8,421 nucleotides of DNA from Deltaproteobacteria bacterium. GTDB taxonomy: Bacteria; Desulfobacterota; Binatia; UBA9968. How positions within the stretch are numbered: position 1 is the first letter of the stretch; every line of letters begins with the position of its first letter. Below the pieces are notes generated by a model. That model saw only the letters and a program-made list of their open reading frames with translations. It was not told where the DNA came from and made no database searches. A program made the translations under genes and the position numbers. Below are positions 1-5,456 of the stretch, piece by piece. The stretch spans positions 1,989 to 10,409 of the forward strand of contig JAHFAP010000103.1 in assembly GCA_023250495.1 (NCBI GenBank), given 5' to 3'.

Positions 1-56
1 AGCGATCAGCCAGTTAGATACTCCTCGCTGATAGCTGGTGGCTGACTGCTGAGTGC
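1..56 (-). repeat. Heptad inverted repeat A (GCNNTCA family), downstream of gdhA, cut by window edge
   Basis: Read on the minus strand from base 56, this is four 7-bp units GCACTCA, GCAGTCA, GCCACCA, GCTATCA and a closing GC. A 16-base spacer (26-11) follows, then an opposite-sense arm GCTGATCGCT (10-1) that runs off the window. It begins 4 bases past the gdhA stop, so a gdhA transcript would read into it and could fold it as a hairpin. The sequence family and layout match element E at 5457-5515, including an identical ten-base start of the inverted arm. A role as a terminator or 3'-end stabiliser is inference; no T-run is visible before the edge. Confidence 0.75.
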
Positions 57-60
57 TGTT

Positions 61-1329
61 TTATGCGTAGAGGCCGCGCCAGAGCATGGCGCGAGCAACC
101 CGATTGACGCCGATCATCAGCGCCGCCAGACGCATATCTACCTTCTCCTTCCGGCTCATGTCGAGCACCTCGTAGAAGGCGCGCGTTAATATGTCTCGCA
201 GTCTCTTGTTGATCTCCTCTTCTGTCCAGAAAAAGTTCTGCAGGTCCTGCACCCATTCGAAATAAGAGACAATAACCCCGCCCGCGTTGGCGAGGATATC
301 CGGGACGACAAAGATCCCCTTCTCTTTAAGGACCTCATCGGCTTCCAAAGTCGTGGGGCCATTCGCGCCCTCAGCGAGCACCTTGCACTTCAACTTGCCC
401 GCGTTGCCACCCGTGATCTGCATTCCCAGCGCCGCCGGAATCAGAATGTCGCACTTCAATTCCAGCAGGTCGGCATTGCTGACCGGCTCGCCCCAGGGAC
501 AGCCCTCCAAGGTGGAATTTTTGGAGGTCTTGCCCACATAGTCGATAACGCGCTCGATCGGCAGTCCCTTCGCGTCGTAAAAACCGCCTGTCCTGTCCGA
601 CACCGCGATAACCTTGACGCCCACGCCCGCCAGCTCCTTGGCCGCGACAGAGCCCACGTTGCCGAAGCCCTGGACCGCGGCGGTGCGGCCAGGGAGATCG
701 ATGCCCAGATGCTTCGCCGCCTCTATGATTGTGTAGACCACTCCCCGGCCCGTCGCCTCTCTTCTCCCCTGAGTCCCGCCGATATCCACAGGCTTGCCGG
801 TCACGACCCCGGGAACCGCGTATCCTTTGTGCTGGCTGTAGGTATCCATAACCCAGGCCATCACCTGCTCGTTGGTGCCCATATCAGGGGCCGGAACGTC
901 CATCTCCGGCCCGATGAAATTGATAATCTCGGCGGTGTAGCGCCGCGTCATCTCCTGAAGCTCTTTCCGGGAGATCTTTGAGGGATCGCAGGCAACCCCT
1001 CCTTTGGCGCCGCCCAATGGCAGACCCGCGAGAGCGCACTTCCACGTCATCCACATCGCCAGAGCCGAGACCTCCCCTAGATTCACGTCCGGATGGTAGC
1101 GTATCCCCCCTTTGAACGGGCCGAGCACGTCATTGTGTTGAACTCGATAGCCGGTAAAGACATGCACATGCCCGTCATTCATTCGCGTCGGGACGCTGAC
1201 GATTAACGCCCGATCAGGTCTCTTCAACCTGGCAGATACATTCTTGTCGAGATGCAGCCTCTCCGCGGCAATCTCAAACTGCCTCACGGCCATCTCACTT
1301 GCCGGGCTACGCCACTCAACCGTCGCCAT
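61..1329 (-). CDS. gdhA: Glu/Leu/Phe/Val dehydrogenase family, glutamate dehydrogenase
   Basis: This enzyme catalyses reversible NAD(P)-dependent oxidative deamination of glutamate to 2-oxoglutarate and ammonia in the cytoplasm. At 422 residues it has the usual length of the hexameric bacterial/archaeal GDH class. The substrate domain carries PFKGGIR (K73), TWKCAL (K97), LPLGGAKGG (catalytic K109) and APDMGT (D149). The Rossmann domain follows, with GFGNVGSVA near residue 221 and a Ser-Asp pair (VSDRTGG, 243-249) after the second strand. All expected catalytic residues are present, so it should be active. The ATG start has a strong Shine-Dalgarno AAGGAGG (1338-1344) eight bases upstream. It is the last gene of the leftward run. 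Its leader holds the large palindrome at 1359-1420, so it may be expressed separately from the HIT gene. Cofactor preference cannot be settled by eye; a leucine or phenylalanine dehydrogenase is much less likely given the length and motifs. Confidence 0.95.
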   Translation of the reverse strand: MATVEWRSPASEMAVRQFEIAAERLHLDKNVSARLKRPDRALIVSVPTRMNDGHVHVFTGYRVQHNDVLGPFKGGIRYHPDVNLGEVSALAMWMTWKCALAGLPLGGAKGGVACDPSKISRKELQEMTRRYTAEIINFIGPEMDVPAPDMGTNEQVMAWVMDTYSQHKGYAVPGVVTGKPVDIGGTQGRREATGRGVVYTIIEAAKHLGIDLPGRTAAVQGFGNVGSVAAKELAGVGVKVIAVSDRTGGFYDAKGLPIERVIDYVGKTSKNSTLEGCPWGEPVSNADLLELKCDILIPAALGMQITGGNAGKLKCKVLAEGANGPTTLEADEVLKEKGIFVVPDILANAGGVIVSYFEWVQDLQNFFWTEEEINKRLRDILTRAFYEVLDMSRKEKVDMRLAALMIGVNRVARAMLWRGLYA

Positions 1330-1358
1330 GTACCCTCCCTCCTTTTAACCCCTTCCCC

Positions 1359-1420
1359 ATTTTCGATTTTAGATTTTGGATTTTAGATTAATCGAAAATC
1401 GGCAATCGAAAATCTAAAAT
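1359..1420. repeat. Heptad palindrome B (ATTTTNG family) between HIT gene and gdhA
   Basis: The 62 bases form two 31-base arms meeting at 1389/1390 with no spacer. The left arm is ATTTTCG, ATTTTAG, ATTTTGG, ATTTTAG, ATT. The right arm is AATCGAA, AATCGGC, AATCGAA, AATCTAA, AAT. Folded on itself, 25 of 31 positions pair, and every mismatch lies toward the variable end of a heptad; the segment 1366-1377 with 1409-1420 is a perfect 12-bp match. It fills most of the 98-base gap between the HIT stop and the gdhA start, ending 29 bases before the gdhA ATG. It is AT-rich against a GC-rich background. Possible roles are transcript-end hairpin, attenuator or mobile repeat; none is demonstrated. Confidence 0.85.
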
Positions 1421-1427
1421 TCTTCTG

Positions 1428-1772
1428 TCATCCCGGCGGCCAGGAGAAGGAGCGCCCGCCGAGAAGATGAAAATGAAGATGAAAAACGCTTTGCCCTGCG
1501 CCGGCGCCGCAATTCACCACCACGCGGAAGCCGTCTTTGGAGATTCCCTGCTGCTTGGCCAACTGGTTCGCGACAGAAAATATCTCGCTGATAAGCCCTT
1601 TATCTCCCTGCTCCAGATCGAGCAACGTCGCAATGTGCTTTATGGGAACGATCAAGATATGAACCGGAGCCTTCGGATTGACGTCCTTGAGGGCGATAAC
1701 AGAGTTGTCGCGATAGACGACCTCCCCTTTGATTCTCCCCTCAACGATGCCGCAGAAAAGACAGTCGCTCAA
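1428..1772 (-). CDS. HIT (histidine triad) family protein, Hint-type
   Basis: HIT proteins are cytoplasmic nucleotide hydrolases or transferases acting on AMP-linked substrates such as adenosine phosphoramidates. The 114-residue length is typical of bacterial Hint proteins. The N-terminus CLFCGIVEG carries the CxxC seen in zinc-binding Hint members. The middle has the usual VNPKAPVHILIVPIKHI segment. The triad HLHFHLLGG sits near the C-terminus, which ends in WPPG as in many relatives. The start is TTG at 1772; I accept it because AAGGAGG (1781-1787) lies eight bases upstream and the reading begins exactly where family members begin. The gene lies 56 bases after the soluble Rieske stop, with heptad element C filling most of that gap. 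Its physiological substrate is unknown. Confidence 0.93.
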   Translation of the reverse strand: MSDCLFCGIVEGRIKGEVVYRDNSVIALKDVNPKAPVHILIVPIKHIATLLDLEQGDKGLISEIFSVANQLAKQQGISKDGFRVVVNCGAGAGQSVFHLHFHLLGGRSFSWPPG

Positions 1773-1780
1773 CTTCGCGC

Positions 1781-1787
1781 CCTCCTT
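1781..1787 (-). promoter_or_regulatory. Ribosome binding site that decides the TTG start of the HIT gene
   Basis: AAGGAGG on the minus strand is a near-perfect Shine-Dalgarno eight bases before a TTG codon. No in-frame ATG lies close by at the conserved N-terminus, so this site fixes TTG as the start. Confidence 0.7.
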
Positions 1788-1793
1788 CCCAGC

Positions 1794-1828
1794 GATTTTC
1801 TATCTTCCATCCTCTGTCTTCAATCTTC
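1794..1828 (-). repeat. Heptad direct repeat C (GARGATN family)
   Basis: On the minus strand five 7-bp units run end to end immediately after the stop of the soluble Rieske gene: GAAGATT, GAAGACA, GAGGATG, GAAGATA, GAAAATC. Unlike the other elements here it has no inverted arm, so it looks like a half-element. Its unit matches that of element D (GAGGATA/GAAGATG) at 2703-2746. It ends seven bases before the HIT Shine-Dalgarno, so any insertion or decay has left the HIT translation signal intact. Confidence 0.65.
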
Positions 1829-2200
1829 TCAGTCCTCCGGGCAAAAGGCAAAAATTTCCCCTCCAGCGATCTTCAGGGGAACGCCCTGGAGAAAAGCGCC
1901 GAAGCAGGGTCCCCAAACGCATTCTCCGGTTGTGGGCTCGTAAGTCGCGCCATGGTTCGCGCAGATCAGGTAGCGCCTGTCCTCGGTAAAGAAATGATTG
2001 TCCACCCAGTCCATCGACAGCGAAATGTGGCGGCAGCGGTTGACATACGCGTAGAGATGGCCTTCGTAGCTCACGAGCAGCGCCTCGATGGTGTTTCCTT
2101 GGCATTTGAGATGAAACTTCTTGGTCGTGCCGTGCTCAAGCTCCCCGACCCGCGCCACCAATCTCCGCCTGCCCCGTTTCTTCTTCACATCTGACTCCAT
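1829..2200 (-). CDS. Soluble Rieske [2Fe-2S] protein (paralogue of the upstream gene)
   Basis: This is a 123-residue single-domain Rieske protein with no signal peptide or membrane segment; the N-terminus is basic (VKKKRGRRR). The cluster ligands are C56 and H58 (CRH) and C80 and H83 (CANH), 21 residues apart between H58 and C80. That is longer than the 15-17 common in Rieske ferredoxins. A further conserved block GECVWGPCFG adds C94 and C99, and C120 lies near the end. Such a domain would carry one electron at a [2Fe-2S] cluster. The partner is unknown, as no oxygenase alpha subunit or flavin reductase is in the window. It starts nine bases after the stop of the membrane-anchored paralogue, with only a weak ribosome site, so translational coupling is likely. 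The two domains align without gaps over about 105 residues, implying a tandem duplication. Confidence 0.88.
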   Translation of the reverse strand: MESDVKKKRGRRRLVARVGELEHGTTKKFHLKCQGNTIEALLVSYEGHLYAYVNRCRHISLSMDWVDNHFFTEDRRYLICANHGATYEPTTGECVWGPCFGAFLQGVPLKIAGGEIFAFCPED

Positions 2201-2209
2201 CGCTCGGAC

Positions 2210-2689
2210 TCAATCCGCCAGCACGGAAAGCTCTCCCGAAGGGCAACCGACAAAAACCTCTCCCCTGTCTACATGAACAGGAAGCTGATAGAGGGAAAGC
2301 CCTTTGCAAGGGCCGTCGACGCACAGCCCCGACCTGGGATCGTAGAGCGCTCCGTGCGTCATGCAGATGAGTTGCTGACCGTCCTCGGTAAAAAATTGAT
2401 AGCGAACGAAATCCAGCGGAGTCGTCATGTGGCGGCAGCGATTCACGTAGGCGTGGAAGTCGCCTTGGTAGTTGATCAGGAAGCCGTCGATTCGATACTT
2501 CTGACAGATCAACCAAAATTTCTTCACCGAGCCCGGCCGCATCTCATCCACTCGAGCGATCACCCTCTCTCCCGATCTGCTCTCCCGTTCCACCCGCCTC
2601 TTGTCGCGAAGGAAAACGAGCCTGCGGACGACCAGACCTAAAAGATAAAGGGCTAGAAAGAGGAGAGACAGGTAAATAGTCAGCAACAT
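2210..2689 (-). CDS. Membrane-anchored Rieske [2Fe-2S] protein
   Basis: Of 159 residues, the first 22 or so form one hydrophobic helix (LLTIYLSLLFLALYLLGLVV), followed by a basic stretch RRLVFLRDKRR. This predicts an N-out, C-in anchor with the Rieske domain facing the cytoplasm. The cluster ligands are C85/H87 and C109/H112, again separated by 21 residues, and a GLCVDGPCKG block adds C123 and C128. C149 lies close to the C-terminus. Membrane tethering of a Rieske domain suggests electron exchange with a quinone-linked or membrane redox partner, but it lacks the Tat-type signal and disulfide-loop motifs (CTHLGC, CPCHGS) of cytochrome bc1 Rieske proteins. I therefore do not call it a bc1 subunit. 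The ATG has no clear Shine-Dalgarno. The soluble paralogue follows directly. Confidence 0.87.
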   Translation of the reverse strand: MLLTIYLSLLFLALYLLGLVVRRLVFLRDKRRVERESRSGERVIARVDEMRPGSVKKFWLICQKYRIDGFLINYQGDFHAYVNRCRHMTTPLDFVRYQFFTEDGQQLICMTHGALYDPRSGLCVDGPCKGLSLYQLPVHVDRGEVFVGCPSGELSVLAD

Positions 2690-2702
2690 ACAGACGAAAA
2701 CC

Positions 2703-2746
2703 GAGGATGGAGGATAGAGGATAGAAGATGGCTATCCTCTATCCTC
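2703..2746. repeat. Heptad hairpin D (GARGATN family), possible transcript-end structure
   Basis: The plus strand reads GAGGATG, GAGGATA, GAGGATA, GAAGATG and then an opposite arm CTATCCT, CTATCCT, C. Bases 2710-2724 pair perfectly with 2732-2746, a 15-bp stem closed by a 7-base loop (2725-2731). It lies between the zinc-ribbon stop (2758-2756) and the membrane Rieske start (2689). On the minus strand a short TTTT occurs about ten bases past the stem, too far for a classical intrinsic terminator but suggestive of a weak terminator or mRNA 3'-end block. Confidence 0.85.
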
Positions 2747-2755
2747 GCGGTCATC

Positions 2756-3079
2756 TTACCTCGTCTCCTTGTCGATGGATTTCCGAATGTGCTTCACCTC
2801 TCCCGCGCTCTGGCTTCCTTTGATTCCCATCACTCTCATCAGCTCGCTGGCCATCTCCGCTGTGACCTGATCTTGGATGCTGCCCTTGCCATTCGCATCG
2901 GCCTGGAGAAAAACGATTATTTTTTCTTTGGACACTCCGGTCCGTTCCAACCCGTCCAAAAACTCTCCGTAACTCACCCGGCCTCTCAGCTCATCAACCC
3001 GCGCCAGGAGCCTTTTGCAATCTCCGCATATCTTCGACCAGAAACCGCTCCGGTCCCCGCAGTAAACGCACCGAGCCAT
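2756..3079 (-). CDS. Small zinc-ribbon protein of unknown function
   Basis: I do not recognise the family of this 107-residue protein. The N-terminus has two CxxC pairs, C4/C7 and C18/C21, with ten residues between C7 and C18, the pattern of a treble-clef or zinc-ribbon metal site. The rest is predicted helical. Residues 61-68 (DANGKGSI) sit between two helices and resemble a degenerate EF-hand calcium loop, but position 12 is Val rather than Glu, so calcium binding is doubtful. There is no signal peptide or membrane segment, so it is probably cytoplasmic. The ATG has GGGAGA about ten bases upstream. It lies 33 bases after the CysQ gene and before the Rieske pair, with hairpin D intervening. 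Reading frame, ribosome site and codon texture support a real gene; a nucleic-acid or protein-binding role is only a guess. Confidence 0.72.
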   Translation of the reverse strand: MARCVYCGDRSGFWSKICGDCKRLLARVDELRGRVSYGEFLDGLERTGVSKEKIIVFLQADANGKGSIQDQVTAEMASELMRVMGIKGSQSAGEVKHIRKSIDKETR

Positions 3080-3112
3080 GCTCTAAAAGTCTCCCTGTGA
3101 GGAGATAAGATC

Positions 3113-3916
3113 TCATCCCCTCTCGGACAAGGCCTGAGCCAGCATCGCGTGGAGCGTCCGAGTCAGAGGCAAATTTGACGCAACCATGCCGCGACACAGG
3201 CTGTCCTGTCGATTGAAGACGATGCCTCTCCCCTGCCCATCGAGGACCACACCACCCGCCTCCTCGACGATCGCCACCCCGCCGCAGACGTCCCACTCGT
3301 GCAGCGCGCGGAAAGTGAGAGTGCCGTCCCCCTCACCCCCGGCCACGAGCGCCAGGCGAAACGCGATGCTTCCAACCGATTGCACGCGACAGAGGTCGGC
3401 AAACGGTTGAAACCTGCGGCGCGGCTCAGAGCGGCTGACCAACAGCGAGGCCCCTTCAACCTCCTCACGAACGGAGACCTGGATCGGTTTGCCGTTGAGC
3501 CTCGCCCCTGCTCCCTTAGCCGCCTTGTAGAGCTTCTCCTGCGCTGGATTGTAAACAACCCCGACCATCGCGCGCCCTTCCACGGCCAGGCCTATGGAGA
3601 CGGCGAACTGGGGGACGCCCTCGATGAACTCTTTCGTTCCGTCTATCGGATCGATCACCCAGACGCGGGGGGTCTCGAGTCTCTTCAGATCGTCCTTGCT
3701 CTCCTCCGAGAGCCACCCGTCCTCGGGGTAACGCGCCAAAATAATCTCCCGAATTTTTCGATTCGCCTCGAGGTCGGCAGTGGTGACAGGATTATTCTTG
3801 CTCTTTTCCTCTATGCGGTAGTCCTTGCCGAAAAGGGCCATGATGATCTCTCCGGCCTCCCTGGCTGCCTTTACCGCAGTCTCGAGCTCCTCGGAAAAAT
3901 GGTTCTGTGTGGACAC
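3113..3916 (-). CDS. cysQ: 3'(2'),5'-bisphosphate nucleotidase CysQ (inositol monophosphatase superfamily)
   Basis: CysQ removes the 3'-phosphate from PAP (and PAPS), the by-product of sulfate assimilation and sulfotransfer, in the cytoplasm with Mg2+. The 267-residue protein carries the superfamily signatures in order: PVTTAD (43-48), WLSEES with metal ligand E71, WVIDPIDGTKEF (86-97) with D89 and D92, and WDVCGGVAIVEEAGG (208-222) with D209. The TKEF extension after DPIDGT is characteristic of CysQ rather than of inositol monophosphatase (SuhB). The start is GTG at 3916, with an AAAGGG stretch about ten bases upstream, and matches the family N-terminus. The zinc-ribbon gene follows after 33 bases. 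No sulfate-assimilation genes are nearby, so its role in this operon is general nucleotide housekeeping. Inositol or other sugar phosphates remain possible substrates. Confidence 0.92.
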   Translation of the reverse strand: MSTQNHFSEELETAVKAAREAGEIIMALFGKDYRIEEKSKNNPVTTADLEANRKIREIILARYPEDGWLSEESKDDLKRLETPRVWVIDPIDGTKEFIEGVPQFAVSIGLAVEGRAMVGVVYNPAQEKLYKAAKGAGARLNGKPIQVSVREEVEGASLLVSRSEPRRRFQPFADLCRVQSVGSIAFRLALVAGGEGDGTLTFRALHEWDVCGGVAIVEEAGGVVLDGQGRGIVFNRQDSLCRGMVASNLPLTRTLHAMLAQALSERG

Positions 3917-3960
3917 CGCTGATTTTCCCTTTCTTCTATCCGCCGGCAGTGATTACCTGC

Positions 3961-4848
3961 CTATCGAATCGCTTCCGACGCAGGAATTTCGCGCTTGCTG
4001 TAGCGTAAGTTCGCTCGGGCCTCCGCGGCGCGCGCCTGCGGAACAACACGGATAACCGAGGGAACGAAAGGGAGGGCCACCCGCGCCGAGCCGGCCACGA
4101 ACCGCAACATCCTCTCTCTCCTCCCGCTCCACGACAACCCGTAAGCCTGACGCAGCTTCGGCGGAAGCAGTCCGGTTGTGATGAGCGCAAACAGTGGCGC
4201 AAAGGTCTTCAAAACCCAAGGCCTGGGATGGAGGATCCGTTCAGCCAGGGCGCGCGCCGTGGAGCCGACAGCGATCGCGTCCGATTCGATCATCTCTCTC
4301 ATGTACCCGCCGAACTCCTCGAACGAATCGGGAATCTTTGTCTCCGGAACTCCCAACAAGATCCCAAGCCTTTTGGTCTCCTGGTAATACCGGCGCTGCT
4401 CCTCAGCGGAGATTGGCTTCACAAAGAGGCCGTAGGTCACCAGCGCCGAATCAACCAACGTGGCGTGCACCCAAAGGAGAAGATCAGGATCCTGGGCCCG
4501 ATAGGTGCTCCCAGACGGAAGCAGATCCGGCTGGTTGACCGTTCCCTGCACCCGTCGGTGTATATTTTCGATTCGCTGGAGCGAGGCTTGCACCCGCGGC
4601 GGATCGTCGAAGACAATCGACCACATCGCGTTCATCGTCTGCGCCAGGCGGCCCAACGGATCCGTCATGAAGCGGCTGTGGTCGGCGACTCCCGCGGCGA
4701 CTTTGGGATGCGCGATCTGCATCAGCAGCGCTCTCCCTCCTCCCAGCAGCAGGGCCATCTCGCGGTCCACCCGCCAGATCACGCTGTTCGGGGCAAAAAA
4801 TCGCTCGCCCACGAAATTCGCTTCAACTCTTGGGAAGGCTTGCAGCAC
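3961..4848 (-). CDS. MpaB/DUF2236 family oxygenase-like protein (PF09995)
   Basis: This all-helical family includes the fungal oxygenase MpaB and the haem-dependent latex-clearing protein Lcp; most bacterial members are uncharacterised. Signatures seen are PNSVIWRV, LLLGGGRALLMQIAHP, GVADHS, DPLGRL and WVHATLVDS. With the GTG start these put candidate haem or active-site histidines at H47, H57 and H128. I choose GTG at 4848 because GGAGAG (4857-4862) stands eight bases before it, and the conserved region starts shortly after. An alternative TTG at 4887 would add 13 low-complexity Arg/Cys residues. The start overlaps the end of the nicotinamidase-like gene by 26 bases, implying translational coupling. 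At about 295 residues the length is normal. A hydrophobic or terpenoid/lipid substrate is inferred from characterised relatives only. Confidence 0.85.
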   Translation of the reverse strand: MLQAFPRVEANFVGERFFAPNSVIWRVDREMALLLGGGRALLMQIAHPKVAAGVADHSRFMTDPLGRLAQTMNAMWSIVFDDPPRVQASLQRIENIHRRVQGTVNQPDLLPSGSTYRAQDPDLLLWVHATLVDSALVTYGLFVKPISAEEQRRYYQETKRLGILLGVPETKIPDSFEEFGGYMREMIESDAIAVGSTARALAERILHPRPWVLKTFAPLFALITTGLLPPKLRQAYGLSWSGRRERMLRFVAGSARVALPFVPSVIRVVPQARAAEARANLRYSKREIPASEAIR

Positions 4849-5416
4849 CGCTGATTCTCTCCGCGCCCGCCCGCAGCATCTCCGCAACCGCGCGCTCCGA
4901 GTCGCCAGCCTGCAGGTTCACGCCGCGCACCGCGTCTCCAAGCAAAACTACCTTGAACCCATGCTTCAGCCCATCCAGGACCGTCTGCTTCACGCAATAA
5001 TCCGTCGCCAGGCCGCCCACAAAAATCCGCTCCACTCCACGCTGGCGCAAAAGCTCAGCCAGTCCGATCCCCCGATCGTCTCTTCCCTCAAACCCGGAAT
5101 AGCCTTCCTCATCCGGCGCCATCCCCGCTGAGATGATCACGGCGCCGGCGGGAAGCTTAAGGTCCGGCCGAAACTCGGCGCCCTGTGTCCCTTGAATGCA
5201 GTGCGGCGGCCAGAGACCTCCGTGAGCCTTGAAGTGCCTGGTCCTCTCGGGATGCCAGTCGCGCGTGGCAAAAATCGGCAGCTGTGATTTTTCAAATCTT
5301 CCAATGTAGCGGTTCAGCGCCGGGACCACTTGATCCCCGTCCGCGACCGCAAGGGCGCCGCCGGGGCAAAAGTCGTTCTGAACATCGATGACCAAGAGAG
5401 CATCCTTGCCTTGCAT
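4823..5416 (-). CDS. pncA: Nicotinamidase/isochorismatase-family hydrolase, PncA-like with catalytic Lys replaced
   Basis: PncA deamidates nicotinamide to nicotinate for NAD salvage. The 197-residue protein has the family layout: LVIDVQNDFCPGGAL with catalytic D11, TRDWHP with metal ligands D53 and H55, WPPHCIQGT with H72, and GLATDYCVK with nucleophile C141 after the cis-peptide region. The catalytic lysine normally precedes a glycine (KG) before the DPDxxxYSxF block. Here that stretch reads ISAGMAPDEEGYSGF, so residue 97 is alanine. The other triad members and the metal site are intact. Either activity is reduced or lost, or another residue substitutes, or the protein acts on another substrate. 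It heads the leftward gene run, overlaps the MpaB-like gene, and has a TATAAT box eight bases before its ATG. Confidence 0.85.
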   Translation of the reverse strand: MQGKDALLVIDVQNDFCPGGALAVADGDQVVPALNRYIGRFEKSQLPIFATRDWHPERTRHFKAHGGLWPPHCIQGTQGAEFRPDLKLPAGAVIISAGMAPDEEGYSGFEGRDDRGIGLAELLRQRGVERIFVGGLATDYCVKQTVLDGLKHGFKVVLLGDAVRGVNLQAGDSERAVAEMLRAGAERISGAASLPKS

Positions 5417-5424
5417 CGAATCTC

Positions 5425-5452
5425 ATTATAATGGAAGATGAAGCAGTTGCAA
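5425..5452 (-). promoter_or_regulatory. Candidate sigma-70-type promoter for the pncA-like gene
   Basis: On the minus strand TTGCAA (5447-5452) and a perfect TATAAT (5425-5430) are separated by 16 bases. The ATG is only eight bases past the TATAAT, so a transcript would be leaderless or nearly so, consistent with the lack of a Shine-Dalgarno. Because ATTATAAT is palindromic, TATAAT also occurs on the plus strand at 5427-5432 and could serve the divergent HAD gene. This is inferred from motif matches only. Confidence 0.4.
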
Positions 5453-5456
5453 CAAA

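Noticed and set aside
1..56. CRISPR-like array from regularly spaced repeats (also considered at 5457-5515)
   Set aside because: The unit is 7 bp and contiguous, with no 20-40 base spacers and no cas genes.
1467..1943. Plus-strand open frame spanning the HIT gene, heptad element C and the Rieske end
   Set aside because: It crosses two well-supported minus-strand genes and a repeat, with no family resemblance.
2210..2689. Cytochrome bc1/b6f Rieske subunit
   Set aside because: It lacks the Tat-type N-terminus, the CTHLGC/CPCHGS loops and neighbouring cytochrome b/c1 genes.
2703..2746. Classical Rho-independent terminator
   Set aside because: The stem is excellent but no T-run follows directly on either strand, so it is annotated as a repeat hairpin.
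3299..3922. Long plus-strand open frame opposite cysQ
   Set aside because: It is antisense to a protein with every CysQ motif intact, shows no recognisable domain, and is expected in GC-rich DNA.
4849..4887. TTG at 4887 as the start of the MpaB-like gene
   Set aside because: It would add 13 Arg/Cys-rich residues, enlarge the overlap with the upstream gene to 65 bases, and lacks the well-spaced GGAGAG that precedes GTG at 4848.
4228..5131. Overlapping plus-strand open frames of about 208 codons opposite the MpaB-like and nicotinamidase-like genes
   Set aside because: Both are shadows of genes with clear family motifs on the minus strand; their translations are Arg/Pro/Ser-rich with no domain.
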